Shown here: one piece after another, positions 25,154 through 35,062 of the stretch
How positions within the stretch are numbered: the stretch's first letter is position 1
Layout: every line of letters begins with the position of its first letter
NCBI RefSeq assembly: GCF_900240245.1
Contig: NZ_OESQ01000001.1
Span: forward strand, 192,566 to 256,565
Direction of reading: 5' to 3'
Length of the DNA stretch: 64,000 nucleotides
Origin: Lachnoclostridium edouardi
Lineage (GTDB): Bacteria; Bacillota; Clostridia; Lachnospirales; Lachnospiraceae
The notes under the pieces: generated by a model
What the model saw: only the letters and a program-made list of their open reading frames with translations
The model's database searches: none
Told to the model about the DNA's origin: nothing
Made by a program: the position numbers and the translations under genes

Positions 25154-25888
25154 AAATACGTAATTCCACATATCAGAGCGCTCTTCTGAGAAACAGTAGC
25201 CGCCTTCTGAAAATTTTTTCAGATCTTCCGGGTTCCCGGCGTTTTCCCGGGCCATAAAGCTGACCATAAAGCCTCTGGCCATTTTGGCTTCTGTGGCTTT
25301 TACCTTCACTTTGCCCCCCTGCAGGGTTCCAAAAACGCAGGTGAGAATCGGAGTATCCTGATCTGCAAAGGGCTGTACGGCTTTGCTGTACTCTTTGGAG
25401 GCCAGATTAACTATAACCTCCTTTTTATCCCCTATTAGTTCTCTGTAAATACTGTCTCCCCAGTATTCATACAAATCCTTTGCATTTTTAGTTTTCAGCT
25501 TGGCCTGCATCTCCAATCTGTAGGGCACTACCCCGTCGTCAGCCTTCAAAAGACCATAAAAACCGCTGATAATGTAAAGGTGCTGCTTCACATACTCCCA
25601 CTGGTCAGTAGTAAAAATATTAGGGGCCATAGACTGATACTGAATCCCTACATATGCCAGCACTGCAGGCGTTAAATTTTCAGTAAGCTTCATATTCTGA
25701 TAACGGTAGTAATTTAATTCAGTAATTTTATCATTGGCCTGAAATAAATCTTTTAGCTGGTCTTTATTCAAGGAGGCCAGGCATTCTTTTAACTCTTCTG
25801 TCCGTTCTAAAAAAGCAGGTGTTCCGGTTCCATCCAGGATATCGGAATTTACCTGCATTTTTTTAGCCGGAGAAATAATAATCTTCAT
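25145..25888 (-). CDS. yaaA: Peroxide stress protein YaaA (DUF328)
   Basis: A 247-residue YaaA protein, recognised from MKIIISPAKKM at the start, the central DDGVVPYRLEMQAKL and the ending EGGYCFSEERSD. In E. coli YaaA lowers intracellular free iron during peroxide stress and has a DNA-binding fold. It is 20 nt downstream of the CLC gene on the minus strand and overlaps the 3' end of the plus-strand peptidase gene by 9 nt. Confidence 0.93.
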   Translation of the reverse strand: MKIIISPAKKMQVNSDILDGTGTPAFLERTEELKECLASLNKDQLKDLFQANDKITELNYYRYQNMKLTENLTPAVLAYVGIQYQSMAPNIFTTDQWEYVKQHLYIISGFYGLLKADDGVVPYRLEMQAKLKTKNAKDLYEYWGDSIYRELIGDKKEVIVNLASKEYSKAVQPFADQDTPILTCVFGTLQGGKVKVKATEAKMARGFMVSFMARENAGNPEDLKKFSEGGYCFSEERSDMWNYVFLK

Positions 25889-25907
25889 AGTATTCTCCTA
25901 AATAAAA

Positions 25908-27164
25908 TCAATGAGATTTAATGTTTATATATTCTGTTCTGATTTTAGAATATATAAATTTCTGGCTGCTGTAAAGTCCGTAATAGCCGGACAAGGTAAA
26001 GCTGACCGCCACAATAACAGCAAAATATGGCATGGCTTCATAGCCAAACATTTCAAAGGCCAGCAAAACTGTGGCAATGGGACAATTTGTAACTCCCACA
26101 AATAAAGCGGCCATACTGCAGGCAGCACAGAGAGCAGGGTCTATGCCGAAAATCTGTCCCATGGCGGCGCCGAAGGTGGCTCCCACGCACAAGGTAGGCA
26201 CAATCTCCCCGCCTTTAAATCCGGCCCCCAGGACAATTCCTGTAAAAATCATTTTTAATAAAAAGGCGCCTGGACTGACCCACTCTCCCTCCATACACCT
26301 TTCTACCAGCAAAATACCGCTTCCATTGTAATCTCTGCTCCCGGCCATTAAGGTTAAAAGAATGAGAAATCCGCCGGCTGCAGCGATTCTTATGTAAGGA
26401 TTGGGAAAATATTTTTTGTATATTCTCCCGGACTGATGGAGAACAACGCAAAATACAATACTGACTACAGCGCACAAAATTCCTAAAATCACAGTAAGCA
26501 CTGCCATTTTAGGCGTAAATGCCGGTACAGATTCTAAGAGAAACCGCTCTGGCTTTAAATTGCACAGTTTGGAAATTCCGGCCCCAATAAAGGCTGCAAA
26601 TAAACAGGGAACTAAGGCTGCGTAATACAAAATGCCTATGCTGATTACCTCCAGAGCAAATACTCCTGCAGCCATGGGAGTTCCGAATAACGCGGCGAAA
26701 CATGCGCTCATCCCGCACATTACGGCTATTTTCTTATCCTTTTCATCTAAATCCATAAGCCGTCCGATTTGGTTTCCCAGACAGCCTCCCAGCTGAAGAG
26801 CCGCTCCCTCCCGGCCTGCCGACCCTGCTACAAGGTGGGTCAGCAAAGTGCTGATGAAAATTAAAGGTCCTGTAGCAGGAGTTACCTCCCTGTTAGAGGA
26901 AATCGACTCCAGCACCATATTGGTGCCGCCGTTTTTTTCTTCGTGGAACACCTGGTACAGCCAGACAATGAAAACCCCTGACACAGGGGCCAGGTATAAG
27001 GTCCAGGAGTGGTTCATCCAAAAATCTGTGGCCCAGATCACCCCGTGACCAAACACCATGCCTACGGCCCCTACCAGCATACCAATGAAACATGAAATAC
27101 AGCTCCATTTAAAAAAGTAATACAGGTTGTCTCCCCATGGAGGTTTTGAATCCATACGGTACAT
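25908..27164 (-). CDS. CLC-family anion channel/antiporter, CLC-F-like
   Basis: A 418-residue CLC protein with about 10-12 hydrophobic segments. The usual GSGIP selectivity motif is replaced by GGTNMVLE (about 79-86), the gating glutamate lies in GREGAALQLGG (E119), and the later motif is GFKGGEIVPTL. Loss of the GSGIP serine and the Met/Asn-containing loop resemble the fluoride/proton antiporters (CLC-F) rather than classical chloride CLCs. No fluoride riboswitch was seen upstream; the gene starts 18 nt after ilvA. Substrate (F- or Cl-) is an inference. Confidence 0.85.
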   Translation of the reverse strand: MYRMDSKPPWGDNLYYFFKWSCISCFIGMLVGAVGMVFGHGVIWATDFWMNHSWTLYLAPVSGVFIVWLYQVFHEEKNGGTNMVLESISSNREVTPATGPLIFISTLLTHLVAGSAGREGAALQLGGCLGNQIGRLMDLDEKDKKIAVMCGMSACFAALFGTPMAAGVFALEVISIGILYYAALVPCLFAAFIGAGISKLCNLKPERFLLESVPAFTPKMAVLTVILGILCAVVSIVFCVVLHQSGRIYKKYFPNPYIRIAAAGGFLILLTLMAGSRDYNGSGILLVERCMEGEWVSPGAFLLKMIFTGIVLGAGFKGGEIVPTLCVGATFGAAMGQIFGIDPALCAACSMAALFVGVTNCPIATVLLAFEMFGYEAMPYFAVIVAVSFTLSGYYGLYSSQKFIYSKIRTEYINIKSH

Positions 27165-27182
27165 TTTTTCTTTTTCCCCTTA

Positions 27183-28415
27183 TTAGTCGCTGTAGGTGCC
27201 TTTAGATTTTACCAGTTTAGGACGGTATCCTGCGGCGTTTAAAGCTCCTACAATCTTATTTTTGTGGTCCGTGCCGTAGGCCTCAATAGTAATTCTAAGC
27301 TCCACTGCAGCATTTCTGTTGATGCTGATAAACTGGTTGTGCTCCAGCTTAATAACATTGGCCTGCTCCTCTGCCAGTAAAGTAGAAACCTTAGCTAATT
27401 CGCCTGGCTTGTCAGGAAGCAGCACAGAAACAGTAAATACACGGTCTCTTTGAATCAATCCGTGCTGTACAATAGAGGCCATAGTAATTACGTCCATATT
27501 TCCGCCGCTTAAAATAGATACAATTTTCTTTTTCTGAACATTTAAATGCTTTAACGCAGCTACTGTAAGAAGACCTGCATTTTCTACAATCATCTTGTGG
27601 TTTTCCACCATATCTAAAAACGCTACAATCAGCTCTGTATCTTCAATGGTAATAAAATCATCTACATTTTCCTGAATATAGGGGAATAAATGTTCGCCGG
27701 GACGTTTTACGGCAGTGCCGTCTGCAATTGTGTTAATCTCCGGAAGTTCTACTACCTGCCCCTGTTTTGCAGATTCCTTCATACATGCGGCTCCTGCAGG
27801 CTCCACGCCGATTACCTTGATTTTAGGATTCAGCAGTTTTGCCAAAGTGGAAACTCCAGAGCACAGTCCGCCTCCGCCAATGGGAACTAAAATATAGTCT
27901 ACAGTAGGAAGCTCTTTAATAATTTCCATGGAAATGGTTCCCTGGCCTGTTGCTACTGTTAAATCGTCAAAAGGATGGATAAAGGTGGCTCCCCTTTCCT
28001 CCTCCAGAGCCATTGCGTAATTTAATGCTTCGTCAAATACGTCGCCGTGAAGAATTACTTCTGCCCCGTAGCTTTTTGTTCTGTTTACCTTCATTAAAGG
28101 CGTTGTAGTAGGCATAACAATCGTAGCCTTAGCTCCTGCCAGCTTTGCCGCGTAAGCAACTCCCTGGGCATGGTTTCCCGCTGAGGCGGCGATCAGCCCT
28201 CTCTCCCTTTCTTCAGGAGTCAGGGTGCTGATTTTGTAGTAAGCGCCTCTAACCTTATATGCGCCTGTGTACTGCATATTTTCAGGCTTAAAATATACTC
28301 TGTTTCCCGTCTGCTCAGAGAAATACTCGCTGTACACCAGCTTTGTCTCTGAAGTTACTTTTCTAACTATTTCTGAGGCCTCCTCAAATGCCTCCAGTGT
28401 CATTGGTTCTGCCAT
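27183..28415 (-). CDS. ilvA: Threonine ammonia-lyase with C-terminal ACT domain
   Basis: A 410-residue PLP enzyme that deaminates threonine to 2-oxobutyrate. The PLP lysine is K54 in TGAYKVRG, with the glycine-rich phosphate loop VPIGGGGL and the SGGNMD segment. One ACT domain occupies about 325-405 (LLPDKPGELAKVSTLLAEE). The single-ACT form is shorter than E. coli IlvA (514 residues, two ACT-like units) and includes both biosynthetic and degradative enzymes. It starts 4 nt after ftsY. Product 2-oxobutyrate would feed isoleucine synthesis or propionate formation. Confidence 0.9.
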   Translation of the reverse strand: MAEPMTLEAFEEASEIVRKVTSETKLVYSEYFSEQTGNRVYFKPENMQYTGAYKVRGAYYKISTLTPEERERGLIAASAGNHAQGVAYAAKLAGAKATIVMPTTTPLMKVNRTKSYGAEVILHGDVFDEALNYAMALEEERGATFIHPFDDLTVATGQGTISMEIIKELPTVDYILVPIGGGGLCSGVSTLAKLLNPKIKVIGVEPAGAACMKESAKQGQVVELPEINTIADGTAVKRPGEHLFPYIQENVDDFITIEDTELIVAFLDMVENHKMIVENAGLLTVAALKHLNVQKKKIVSILSGGNMDVITMASIVQHGLIQRDRVFTVSVLLPDKPGELAKVSTLLAEEQANVIKLEHNQFISINRNAAVELRITIEAYGTDHKNKIVGALNAAGYRPKLVKSKGTYSD

Positions 28416-28419
28416 AATC

Positions 28420-29364
28420 CTAATCCTCTTTTCTTTCTTTTATGTTAAACAGTGCATTTACAAATTCATCTGCATTGAATTTCTGTAAATCGTCAATTTT
28501 TTCGCCGATACCTACATATTTTACAGGAATTCCCAGTTCAGACTGAATGGCCACTGCGATTCCTCCCTTAGCGGTGCCGTCCAGCTTTGTAAGAATAATA
28601 CCTGTAATATCTGCTACGTCCATAAATTGTCTGGCCTGGGCCAAGGCGTTCTGACCTGTGGTGCCGTCCAGCACGACTAATGTTTCTCTGTACGCATCCG
28701 GGTATTCTCTCTCAATAATTCTGTTTATTTTTTTCAGCTCTTCCATAAGATTCTTTTTATTGTGAAGTCTGCCTGCAGTATCGCAGATCAGCACATCTGT
28801 ATTTCTGGACTTTGCTGCCGACACTGCATCGTAAATTACTGCAGCAGGATCTGAGCCTTCCTGCTGGGAAATAATTTCAACTCCTGCTCTTAAAGCCCAC
28901 TCTGTCAGCTGCTCAATAGCCGCGGCCCGAAAGGTGTCCGCCGCTGCCAAAAGCACCTTTTTTCCGCTGTCCTTTAATTGACCGGCCAGTTTTCCCACAG
29001 AGGTGGTTTTTCCTACGCCGTTAACGCCTATTACTAAAACTACTGATTTTCTGTTTTCAAAATCATAGGCATTTTCCCCTAAATTCATTTGATTCTTAAT
29101 ACTTTCAATTAAGATTTCTTTACATTGGGCAGGTTCTTTAATATGCTTTTCTTTTACAGTCTGCCTTAAATTTTCCACAATGGACATGGTTGTCTGGATT
29201 CCCAGATCCCCCATAATTAAGGTTTCCTCTATTTCCTCATAGAAATCGTCGTCAATTGCAGAAAATCCGCTGAAAATAGAATCAATGCCAGATACAATAT
29301 TATTTCTGGTTTTTGTCAGCCCTTGTACCAGACGGCTGAAAAACCCCTTTTTTTGTTCTTCCAT
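28420..29364 (-). CDS. ftsY: Signal recognition particle receptor FtsY
   Basis: A 314-residue NG-domain receptor that docks Ffh-ribosome complexes at the membrane. It has [25 protein letters not shown] and [10 protein letters not shown]. The acidic A domain of E. coli FtsY is absent, as in most Firmicutes; a short basic N-terminus ([13 protein letters not shown]) could be the membrane-binding helix. It is 12 nt downstream of smc. Confidence 0.97.
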   Translation of the reverse strand: MEEQKKGFFSRLVQGLTKTRNNIVSGIDSIFSGFSAIDDDFYEEIEETLIMGDLGIQTTMSIVENLRQTVKEKHIKEPAQCKEILIESIKNQMNLGENAYDFENRKSVVLVIGVNGVGKTTSVGKLAGQLKDSGKKVLLAAADTFRAAAIEQLTEWALRAGVEIISQQEGSDPAAVIYDAVSAAKSRNTDVLICDTAGRLHNKKNLMEELKKINRIIEREYPDAYRETLVVLDGTTGQNALAQARQFMDVADITGIILTKLDGTAKGGIAVAIQSELGIPVKYVGIGEKIDDLQKFNADEFVNALFNIKERKED

Positions 29365-29376
29365 AAGTTAGTCTCC

Positions 29377-32300
29377 TTATTTGTCTAAGTCGTCTTCTAT
29401 CAGATTCACAGATACTAAAGTGGACACGCCCTTTTCCTGCATAGTGATTCCATACAGGCGGTCAGAGGCCACCATAGTTCCTCTTCTGTGTGTGATTACA
29501 ATGAACTGTGTGTTTTTTGTCAGCTTGTGAAGATATTTTGCAAAGCGGTCTACATTAGAATCATCTAAAGCCGCTTCAATTTCATCTAAAAGGCAGAAGG
29601 GGGACGGTTTTAGGTTCTGAATAGCAAACAGCAGGGCGATGGCTGTCAACGCCTTTTCTCCGCCTGACAGCTGCAGCATATTTTGCAGCTTTTTGCCGGG
29701 AGGCTGGGCGATAATCTGAATTCCCGCCTCTAAAATGTCTGCTTCCTCCATCAGCTCTAATGCTCCGTGGCCGCCTCCGAACATTTCCCGGAATACCTTG
29801 TCAAATTCAGCTTTAATTTCCTGGAACTTCTCTGAAAACTGACGGCGCATACCTTCGTCCAGCTCACTGATAATCTTTTTTAAGGTTTCCTCTGCTGTAA
29901 TAAGGTCCTCATGCTGAGTTTTCATAAACTGATACCGCTCTGAAATTTCTTTGTAATCCTCAATGGCGTTTACGTTTACATTCCCCAAACGTCGTATACT
30001 TCCCTTTAAGCTGTCAGTCATTTTTTTCATGTCAGAAAGATTTGAAAGCTCCTGATCTTCCAGCTCTTTTGCAGTGGTGTAAGTCAGTTCATACTCTTCC
30101 CACATATAATTTGTCAGAGTTTCCGTTTTTTCCTCCAAACGCTCTTTTTGGCTGTCTAAACGAAATACGTCCTTGTCCAGTCTGGACACTCTGTGGGACA
30201 ATTCTTCCTGTTTTTCAAAAAATCCCTTTCGCTTCTGATTCTGTTCTTCTCTAAGGGCGGTTTTTTCCTGGATTTCCTGGCCAAGGGAAACCATTTCTTC
30301 TTTTGTGTGAAGAATTAAGGCTTTAATGTTGGAAATCTCCTGCTCCTTTGCTTCTACAGCCTGGGCGTTTAAGCCAGTGTCCGCTGAAAGTCCTGTTTTT
30401 TCCTCGTCCAGCCGCACCATTTCCTCTCTGATTCGCCTGATATTTTCCAGGGCGAACTGATGCTTTTGATGAAGATTGGCAGTGTCCATCTGGATTTCTC
30501 CAAGGATTCGGGCTTTTTCTTCTCTGTCAGCTCTGGCATTTAAAAGCTGTTTTTCCAGCCCTCCCATGTTTTCTGTAATTCTCCGGTTGTCCTCCTCCAG
30601 CTTTAATACTTCTTTACTTAACTTTTGCTGACTTTCCTCAATGTCCCGCAGCTGCCCTTCCAGCTCCTCATTTTCCTTCACCATGTCGTAGGAGGTTTCA
30701 GCGATTTCAGCCTTTTTCTCCTCCATTTTTCTAATATTCATCTGAACTGTATTTTGGTTTAAATAGCAGCTTTGTTTTTTGCCTCTGATCTGTTCCAGAA
30801 GGTCTTTTTCTTCTTCTAATAGCCCTTCCTTTAAAAGCTGCTCTTTCTGTATTTGATCTGCCTGAATTAATGATTTCCTGCAGGCCTCCTCCAGCTCCTC
30901 AATTTCCCGGCGCCGTCCTAACAGGTTGCTGGAGTTTTTAAAAGCTCCTCCTGTCATGGAGCCGCCTGGACTTAAAAGCTCTCCGTCCAATGTGACAATG
31001 CGGAGAGAATGCTGAAATTTTCTCGCCAAAGTAATTGCGCAGTCAATAGTTTCAGCTACCACCACCCGTCCTAACAGGTAGTCCGCCAAGTCCTTGTATT
31101 TGCTGTCCACTTGTACCAGCGAATTGGCGTATCCAATAATTCCCGGCTCTTTTAAAACATTTTCCTGAGGCTGCCGCCTTTTTCCTGCCATAGCAGTAAG
31201 GGGAAGGAAGGTGGCTCTTCCGTATTTGTTTTTCTTCAGATATTCAATCAGCTGCTTGGCAGTTTGTTCAGAATCTGTAACTATATTTTGAATACTTCCT
31301 CCCAAAGCAGTTTCAATTGCAGTTTCATATTGCTTTTCAGTAGTAATAATATCTGCCACAACTCCGTGGATGCCTTTTATTCTGTCCCTGGCCTCCATAA
31401 CCCGGCGTATGCTGCCGCCGTAGCCTTCATACCGCTCCGCCAGATTTTTTAAAGATTCCAGCTTAGTATGGCTTGTGTGGTAGGACTGCTGCACGTCGTT
31501 TAACCGTCTGTTTAAAGCCTTGCCTTCTGCTTCCAGCTCTTCCAACCTGGCTTCTGACTTTGCCTGCTTATTTTCCAGGTCTGTCAGCTCTGCTTCCAGC
31601 TGCTCTAAAATCTTTTTCTGTTCCTCCAGCTGCTCGTCCTGAACAGATTCTTCACTTTTATATTTTAACAGTTTTTGGCAGACCTCTGAACGGCGGACCT
31701 GCACCTGCTCTAACATAGTCATATAGCGCTGCTGTTTTCCTGACAGGCCTGCCTTTTCATTAAGAAGAGAAATTATCTGATTTTTGTCAGCCTCTATACT
31801 GCCGTCTAATTCTTCAATTAATTTTTGCGCTGCTTCTAAATCAGCTTCTGCCAGGGACTGCTTTTCTAAGGCAGCCTTTGCCTCCTCAGAAATCTGTTCC
31901 CTCTCTTTATCGTAACTTTCTCTCTGCTTTTGCTTTTCCTCAATCTCCCCGTCAATGGAAGCGATTCTGGAATGAATGTGTTCTGCATTCATTTTTTCTG
32001 TATTAATCTGCTCTAAAAGCACATTAATCTGGCCTTCCAGATTGCCTTTTAACACATCGGCCTGAGATAATTTTTCCCTTTTGCCAGTAATTTCTGAATC
32101 CAGGGCCGCAACGGCCAAATCTATTTCCTCGTACTCTGCCCTTTGAATTTCTTGTTGCTTTTTTGTCTCCTCTAAATCCTGAAGCACAATTTTTTGGTTA
32201 GCCGTATTTTCTTCCAGCTGTTTTTTCAGCTGGCCGGTTTCCACAAGAAACACATTGGCATCATATTTTTTTAATTGATCTCTCAGGCGAAGGTATTCTT

Positions 32301-32937
32301 TGGCTGTCTCGGACTGCTTCTCCAAAGGTCCTACCTGCTTTTCCAGCTCTGACAATATATCCTTTACGCGAAGCAGGTTTTGTTTTTCGTCCTCCAGCTT
32401 TTTCTGAGCAATATTTTTTCTCCGTTTAAACTTAACGATCCCCGCCGCCTCGTCAAACAGCTCCCGCCGCTCTTCCGGCTTTCCGCTTAGAATTTTGTCA
32501 ATCTGTCCCTGACCGATAATAGAATAACCTTCTTTTCCAATACCTGTATCATAAAACAGTTCGTTAATATCTTTTAAACGGCAGACTGCTCCGTTCATCC
32601 TGTATTCGCTTTCACCGGACCGGTATAAGCGTCTTGTAATAGTGACCTGGTCATATTCTACAGCCAGCTGGTGATCAGAGTTATCTAAGGTAATAGCCAC
32701 AGACGCATAGCCCTGAGGCTTTCTGGACTCTGTTCCCGCAAAAATCACATCCTGCATGGCAGCCCCTCTCAGCTGCTTAATCCGCTGCTCTCCCAACACC
32801 CACCTGACAGCATCCGCCACATTGCTTTTTCCGCTGCCGTTAGGTCCTACGATTCCTGTAATTCCATTGTGAAACTCAAAGAGTATTTTGTTGGCAAATG
32901 ATTTAAAGCCGTGAATTTCAATACTTTTTAAATACAT
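29377..32937 (-). CDS. smc: Chromosome segregation protein SMC
   Basis: A 1186-residue SMC ATPase. The N-terminal Walker A GPNGSGKSN is at 32-40, long coiled coils flank a hinge at about 510-640 (IHGVVADII to LDGELLSPGGSMTGG), and the C-terminal ABC signature LQLSGGEKALTAIAL and Walker B PFCLLDEIEAALD follow. It forms the condensin-like complex with ScpA and ScpB, which are not in this window. The ATG is separated from the rnc stop by one nucleotide, so translation is probably coupled. Confidence 0.98.
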   Translation of the reverse strand: MYLKSIEIHGFKSFANKILFEFHNGITGIVGPNGSGKSNVADAVRWVLGEQRIKQLRGAAMQDVIFAGTESRKPQGYASVAITLDNSDHQLAVEYDQVTITRRLYRSGESEYRMNGAVCRLKDINELFYDTGIGKEGYSIIGQGQIDKILSGKPEERRELFDEAAGIVKFKRRKNIAQKKLEDEKQNLLRVKDILSELEKQVGPLEKQSETAKEYLRLRDQLKKYDANVFLVETGQLKKQLEENTANQKIVLQDLEETKKQQEIQRAEYEEIDLAVAALDSEITGKREKLSQADVLKGNLEGQINVLLEQINTEKMNAEHIHSRIASIDGEIEEKQKQRESYDKEREQISEEAKAALEKQSLAEADLEAAQKLIEELDGSIEADKNQIISLLNEKAGLSGKQQRYMTMLEQVQVRRSEVCQKLLKYKSEESVQDEQLEEQKKILEQLEAELTDLENKQAKSEARLEELEAEGKALNRRLNDVQQSYHTSHTKLESLKNLAERYEGYGGSIRRVMEARDRIKGIHGVVADIITTEKQYETAIETALGGSIQNIVTDSEQTAKQLIEYLKKNKYGRATFLPLTAMAGKRRQPQENVLKEPGIIGYANSLVQVDSKYKDLADYLLGRVVVAETIDCAITLARKFQHSLRIVTLDGELLSPGGSMTGGAFKNSSNLLGRRREIEELEEACRKSLIQADQIQKEQLLKEGLLEEEKDLLEQIRGKKQSCYLNQNTVQMNIRKMEEKKAEIAETSYDMVKENEELEGQLRDIEESQQKLSKEVLKLEEDNRRITENMGGLEKQLLNARADREEKARILGEIQMDTANLHQKHQFALENIRRIREEMVRLDEEKTGLSADTGLNAQAVEAKEQEISNIKALILHTKEEMVSLGQEIQEKTALREEQNQKRKGFFEKQEELSHRVSRLDKDVFRLDSQKERLEEKTETLTNYMWEEYELTYTTAKELEDQELSNLSDMKKMTDSLKGSIRRLGNVNVNAIEDYKEISERYQFMKTQHEDLITAEETLKKIISELDEGMRRQFSEKFQEIKAEFDKVFREMFGGGHGALELMEEADILEAGIQIIAQPPGKKLQNMLQLSGGEKALTAIALLFAIQNLKPSPFCLLDEIEAALDDSNVDRFAKYLHKLTKNTQFIVITHRRGTMVASDRLYGITMQEKGVSTLVSVNLIEDDLDK

Positions 32938-32938
32938 G

Positions 32939-33631
32939 CTACACCTGTGTTTCCTTTAATTTCAAAATACCGTGATAGGCGGCGGCGGCTTCCGCAGCTT
33001 TCTTTGTTCTTCCGCTTCCACATCCTATTTCCCTTTCGCCTACCTTGGCGCACACCTTAAATACCTTATTGTGATCAGGCCCCTCCTCGCTGAGAAGCTC
33101 ATAAGAAAGCTGATCGCTTCCCATACTCTGCACCATTTCCTGCAGGATAGTCTTGCTATCGTAAAAGAGCTGTTTGTGTTCCATATCATTGAGAATAAAG
33201 CTGTGAATAAACTCTTTCGCATTAGCAAAACCACCATCCAGATAGATTGCCCCAATCAGCGCCTCCATAGCGTCTGACACAACAGAATTTCTTTCTCTGC
33301 CTCCGGTGGCCTCTTCTCCTTTACCTAGGAATAAATATTCTCCTAAATGAATTTCAGAAGCGCAGTAGGCTAACGCCGGCTCGCACACCATGCTGGCTCT
33401 TGTTTTCGTCAGCTCTCCCTCCGGCATTTTGCGGTGCTTGTGGAAAAGGAAGTCGCTGGACACCAGCTCCAAAACTGCGTCTCCTAAAAACTCCAGCCTT
33501 TCGTTGCACTCGCATTTGTCCCATCTTTTTTCATTGGCATAGGAGCTGTGGGTCATGGCGTGAGATAAAAGCTTTTGGTCTGTAAAATGATATCCTATTT
33601 TTTCTTCTAATTCTTTTAATTTCCTGATCAT
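32939..33631 (-). CDS. rnc: Ribonuclease III
   Basis: A 230-residue double-strand RNA endonuclease for rRNA processing and mRNA decay. The RNase III signature NERLEFLGDAVLEL is followed by the acidic residues of SDAMEALIGAIYLDGG and a C-terminal dsRNA-binding domain (GSGRTKKAAEAAAAYHGILK). The frame is open to 33733, but that extension crosses the hairpin after acpP. The ATG at 33631 has an AAAGGGGA site upstream and fits the family. Confidence 0.97.
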   Translation of the reverse strand: MIRKLKELEEKIGYHFTDQKLLSHAMTHSSYANEKRWDKCECNERLEFLGDAVLELVSSDFLFHKHRKMPEGELTKTRASMVCEPALAYCASEIHLGEYLFLGKGEEATGGRERNSVVSDAMEALIGAIYLDGGFANAKEFIHSFILNDMEHKQLFYDSKTILQEMVQSMGSDQLSYELLSEEGPDHNKVFKVCAKVGEREIGCGSGRTKKAAEAAAAYHGILKLKETQV

Positions 33632-33676
33632 AAATGTCCCCTTTTTGCCGCTGCAAGCATTATATTTAATACAGCA

Positions 33677-33727
33677 AAAGAGGGTGCTGCCAACTGCGTC
33701 TGCATTCTTCCATGCAACACCCTCTTT
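33677..33727 (-). terminator. Hairpin between acpP and rnc
   Basis: 14-bp inverted repeat with one wobble pair (arms 33677-33690 and 33714-33727, 23-nt loop), starting 3 nt past the acpP stop. The U-tract is weak, so it probably acts as a partial terminator or processing site. It would raise acpP levels relative to rnc-smc-ftsY. Confidence 0.65.
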
Positions 33728-33729
33728 AC

Positions 33730-33963
33730 TCACTGACTTTTTGCATTTTTGATTTGTTCTGCCGCATCTCCTACAGAAACAATATGTTCTGCGGCCTCGT
33801 TAGGAATCTGGATGCCGAACTCTTCTTCTATTGCCATAATAATTTGGAAAATATCCAGAGAATCTGCACCTAAGTCATCTATAAATGTAGACGACATGGT
33901 TATTTCATCCGGTTGGATGTTTAACACCTGTGCAACAATTTCCTGTATTTTTTCAAATTCCAT
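33730..33963 (-). CDS. acpP: Acyl carrier protein
   Basis: A 77-residue acidic ACP with the phosphopantetheine attachment serine S35 in GADSLD. It carries growing acyl chains for fatty acid synthesis and gives acyl groups to PlsX. It lies 5 nt downstream of plsX. Start is supported by GAAAGGG. Confidence 0.97.
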   Translation of the reverse strand: MEFEKIQEIVAQVLNIQPDEITMSSTFIDDLGADSLDIFQIIMAIEEEFGIQIPNEAAEHIVSVGDAAEQIKNAKSQ

Positions 33964-33968
33964 ACTGC

Positions 33969-34982
33969 TTAATCCCTTTCCTGTTTTCCGTCTGCCAGGC
34001 TGGCCTGAATTTTTTCATTAATTGCCTGCTCTTTAAATGTAACACATTGAATAATGGAGTTGCAGACCTCCAAAGCCTTAGAATTGCCGTGAGTTTTTAC
34101 CACCAGGCCCTTTAACCCTAAAAGAGGAGCTCCCCCGTACTGGCTGGCGTCAAAAGACTTTAACGTCTCCTTTAACGCCGGCTTTACTAACAAGGCGCCG
34201 ATTTTGCTTCTCAGGCTTGTCATCATACCTGCTTTCACCTTGCCAAGCAAGGTAGCTCCCACGCCCTCGTACAGCTTTAAAATCACATTGCCTACAAATG
34301 CCTCGCACACAATAATGTCAGCTCCGCCGTGAGGAATCTCTCTGGCCTCTATACTGCCGATAAAATTAATGTCATTACACTCCTTTAAAAGAGGGAAGGT
34401 TTCCTTTACAAGAGAGTTGCCTTTTTCTTCTTCAGCCCCAATATTTACAATGGCCACTCTGGGATTCTTAATTCCCACTACATGTTCCATATAAATAGAG
34501 CCCATGCGGGCAAATTGCACCAGGTGGGAAGCTCTGGCGTCCACGTTGGCGCCGCAGTCAATTAAAAGGGAAACTCCCTTTTCCGTAGGAATTAAAGGAG
34601 CCAAAGGAGGCCTTTCCACCCCTTTTGTCCTGCCTACGATTACTTGTCCACCTACTAGGATTGCCCCTGAACTGCCGGCTGACACAAAGGCGTCGGCTTC
34701 TCCCTTTTTCACCAGGTTCATTCCCACTACAATGGAAGAATCCTTTTTTGTTCTGATTGCAGTCACAGGAGGCTCCTCTGTGGCAATCACCTGTGAAGCA
34801 TGGCAGACGGAAATTTGTTCCTGCTGATAAGAGTGCTTTTTTAACTCCTCCTCAATCACATTTTCCTGGCCTACCAGACATACATAAATGTCCTTTCGCT
34901 TATTTACAGCGTCCACCGCTCCTTTTATCATCTCGCCAGGCGCATAATCTCCGCCCATAGCGTCTACTGCAATCTTGACCAT
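33969..34982 (-). CDS. plsX: Phosphate acyltransferase PlsX
   Basis: A 337-residue enzyme that makes acyl-phosphate from acyl-ACP, the substrate of PlsY (10815-11453). It begins with the family motif [13 protein letters not shown], and [12 protein letters not shown] and [12 protein letters not shown] blocks follow. A GTG at 35009 extends the frame by nine codons, but AAGGAG lies inside that extension, so the ATG at 34982 is chosen. It heads a plsX-acpP-rnc-smc-ftsY series with its own promoter. Confidence 0.95.
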   Translation of the reverse strand: MVKIAVDAMGGDYAPGEMIKGAVDAVNKRKDIYVCLVGQENVIEEELKKHSYQQEQISVCHASQVIATEEPPVTAIRTKKDSSIVVGMNLVKKGEADAFVSAGSSGAILVGGQVIVGRTKGVERPPLAPLIPTEKGVSLLIDCGANVDARASHLVQFARMGSIYMEHVVGIKNPRVAIVNIGAEEEKGNSLVKETFPLLKECNDINFIGSIEAREIPHGGADIIVCEAFVGNVILKLYEGVGATLLGKVKAGMMTSLRSKIGALLVKPALKETLKSFDASQYGGAPLLGLKGLVVKTHGNSKALEVCNSIIQCVTFKEQAINEKIQASLADGKQERD

Positions 34983-35024
34983 TGTAAACTGTTCTCCTTC
35001 CAACCCCACTGTAATCTATTAAAT

Positions 35025-35053
35025 AATATACTAAAAATTCATTTATAAATCAA
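35025..35053 (-). promoter_or_regulatory. Probable promoter of plsX-acpP
   Basis: Minus strand TTGATT (35048-35053) and TATATT (35025-35030), 17-bp spacer, about 40 nt upstream of plsX. An imperfect FapR-like half (TTAGTA) overlaps the -10 region but does not form the full known palindrome. Confidence 0.55.
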
Positions 35054-35062
35054 TCTTTTCTT

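Noticed and set aside
27165-27183. Fluoride riboswitch before the CLC gene
   Set aside because: Only 18 nt separate the CLC gene from ilvA, too short for the aptamer.
33632-33733. N-terminal extension of rnc
   Set aside because: It spans the hairpin after acpP and is not RNase III-like; the ATG at 33631 fits.
35000-35053. FapR operator at plsX
   Set aside because: Only one half of the known palindrome is visible (TTAGTA), without the matching other half.
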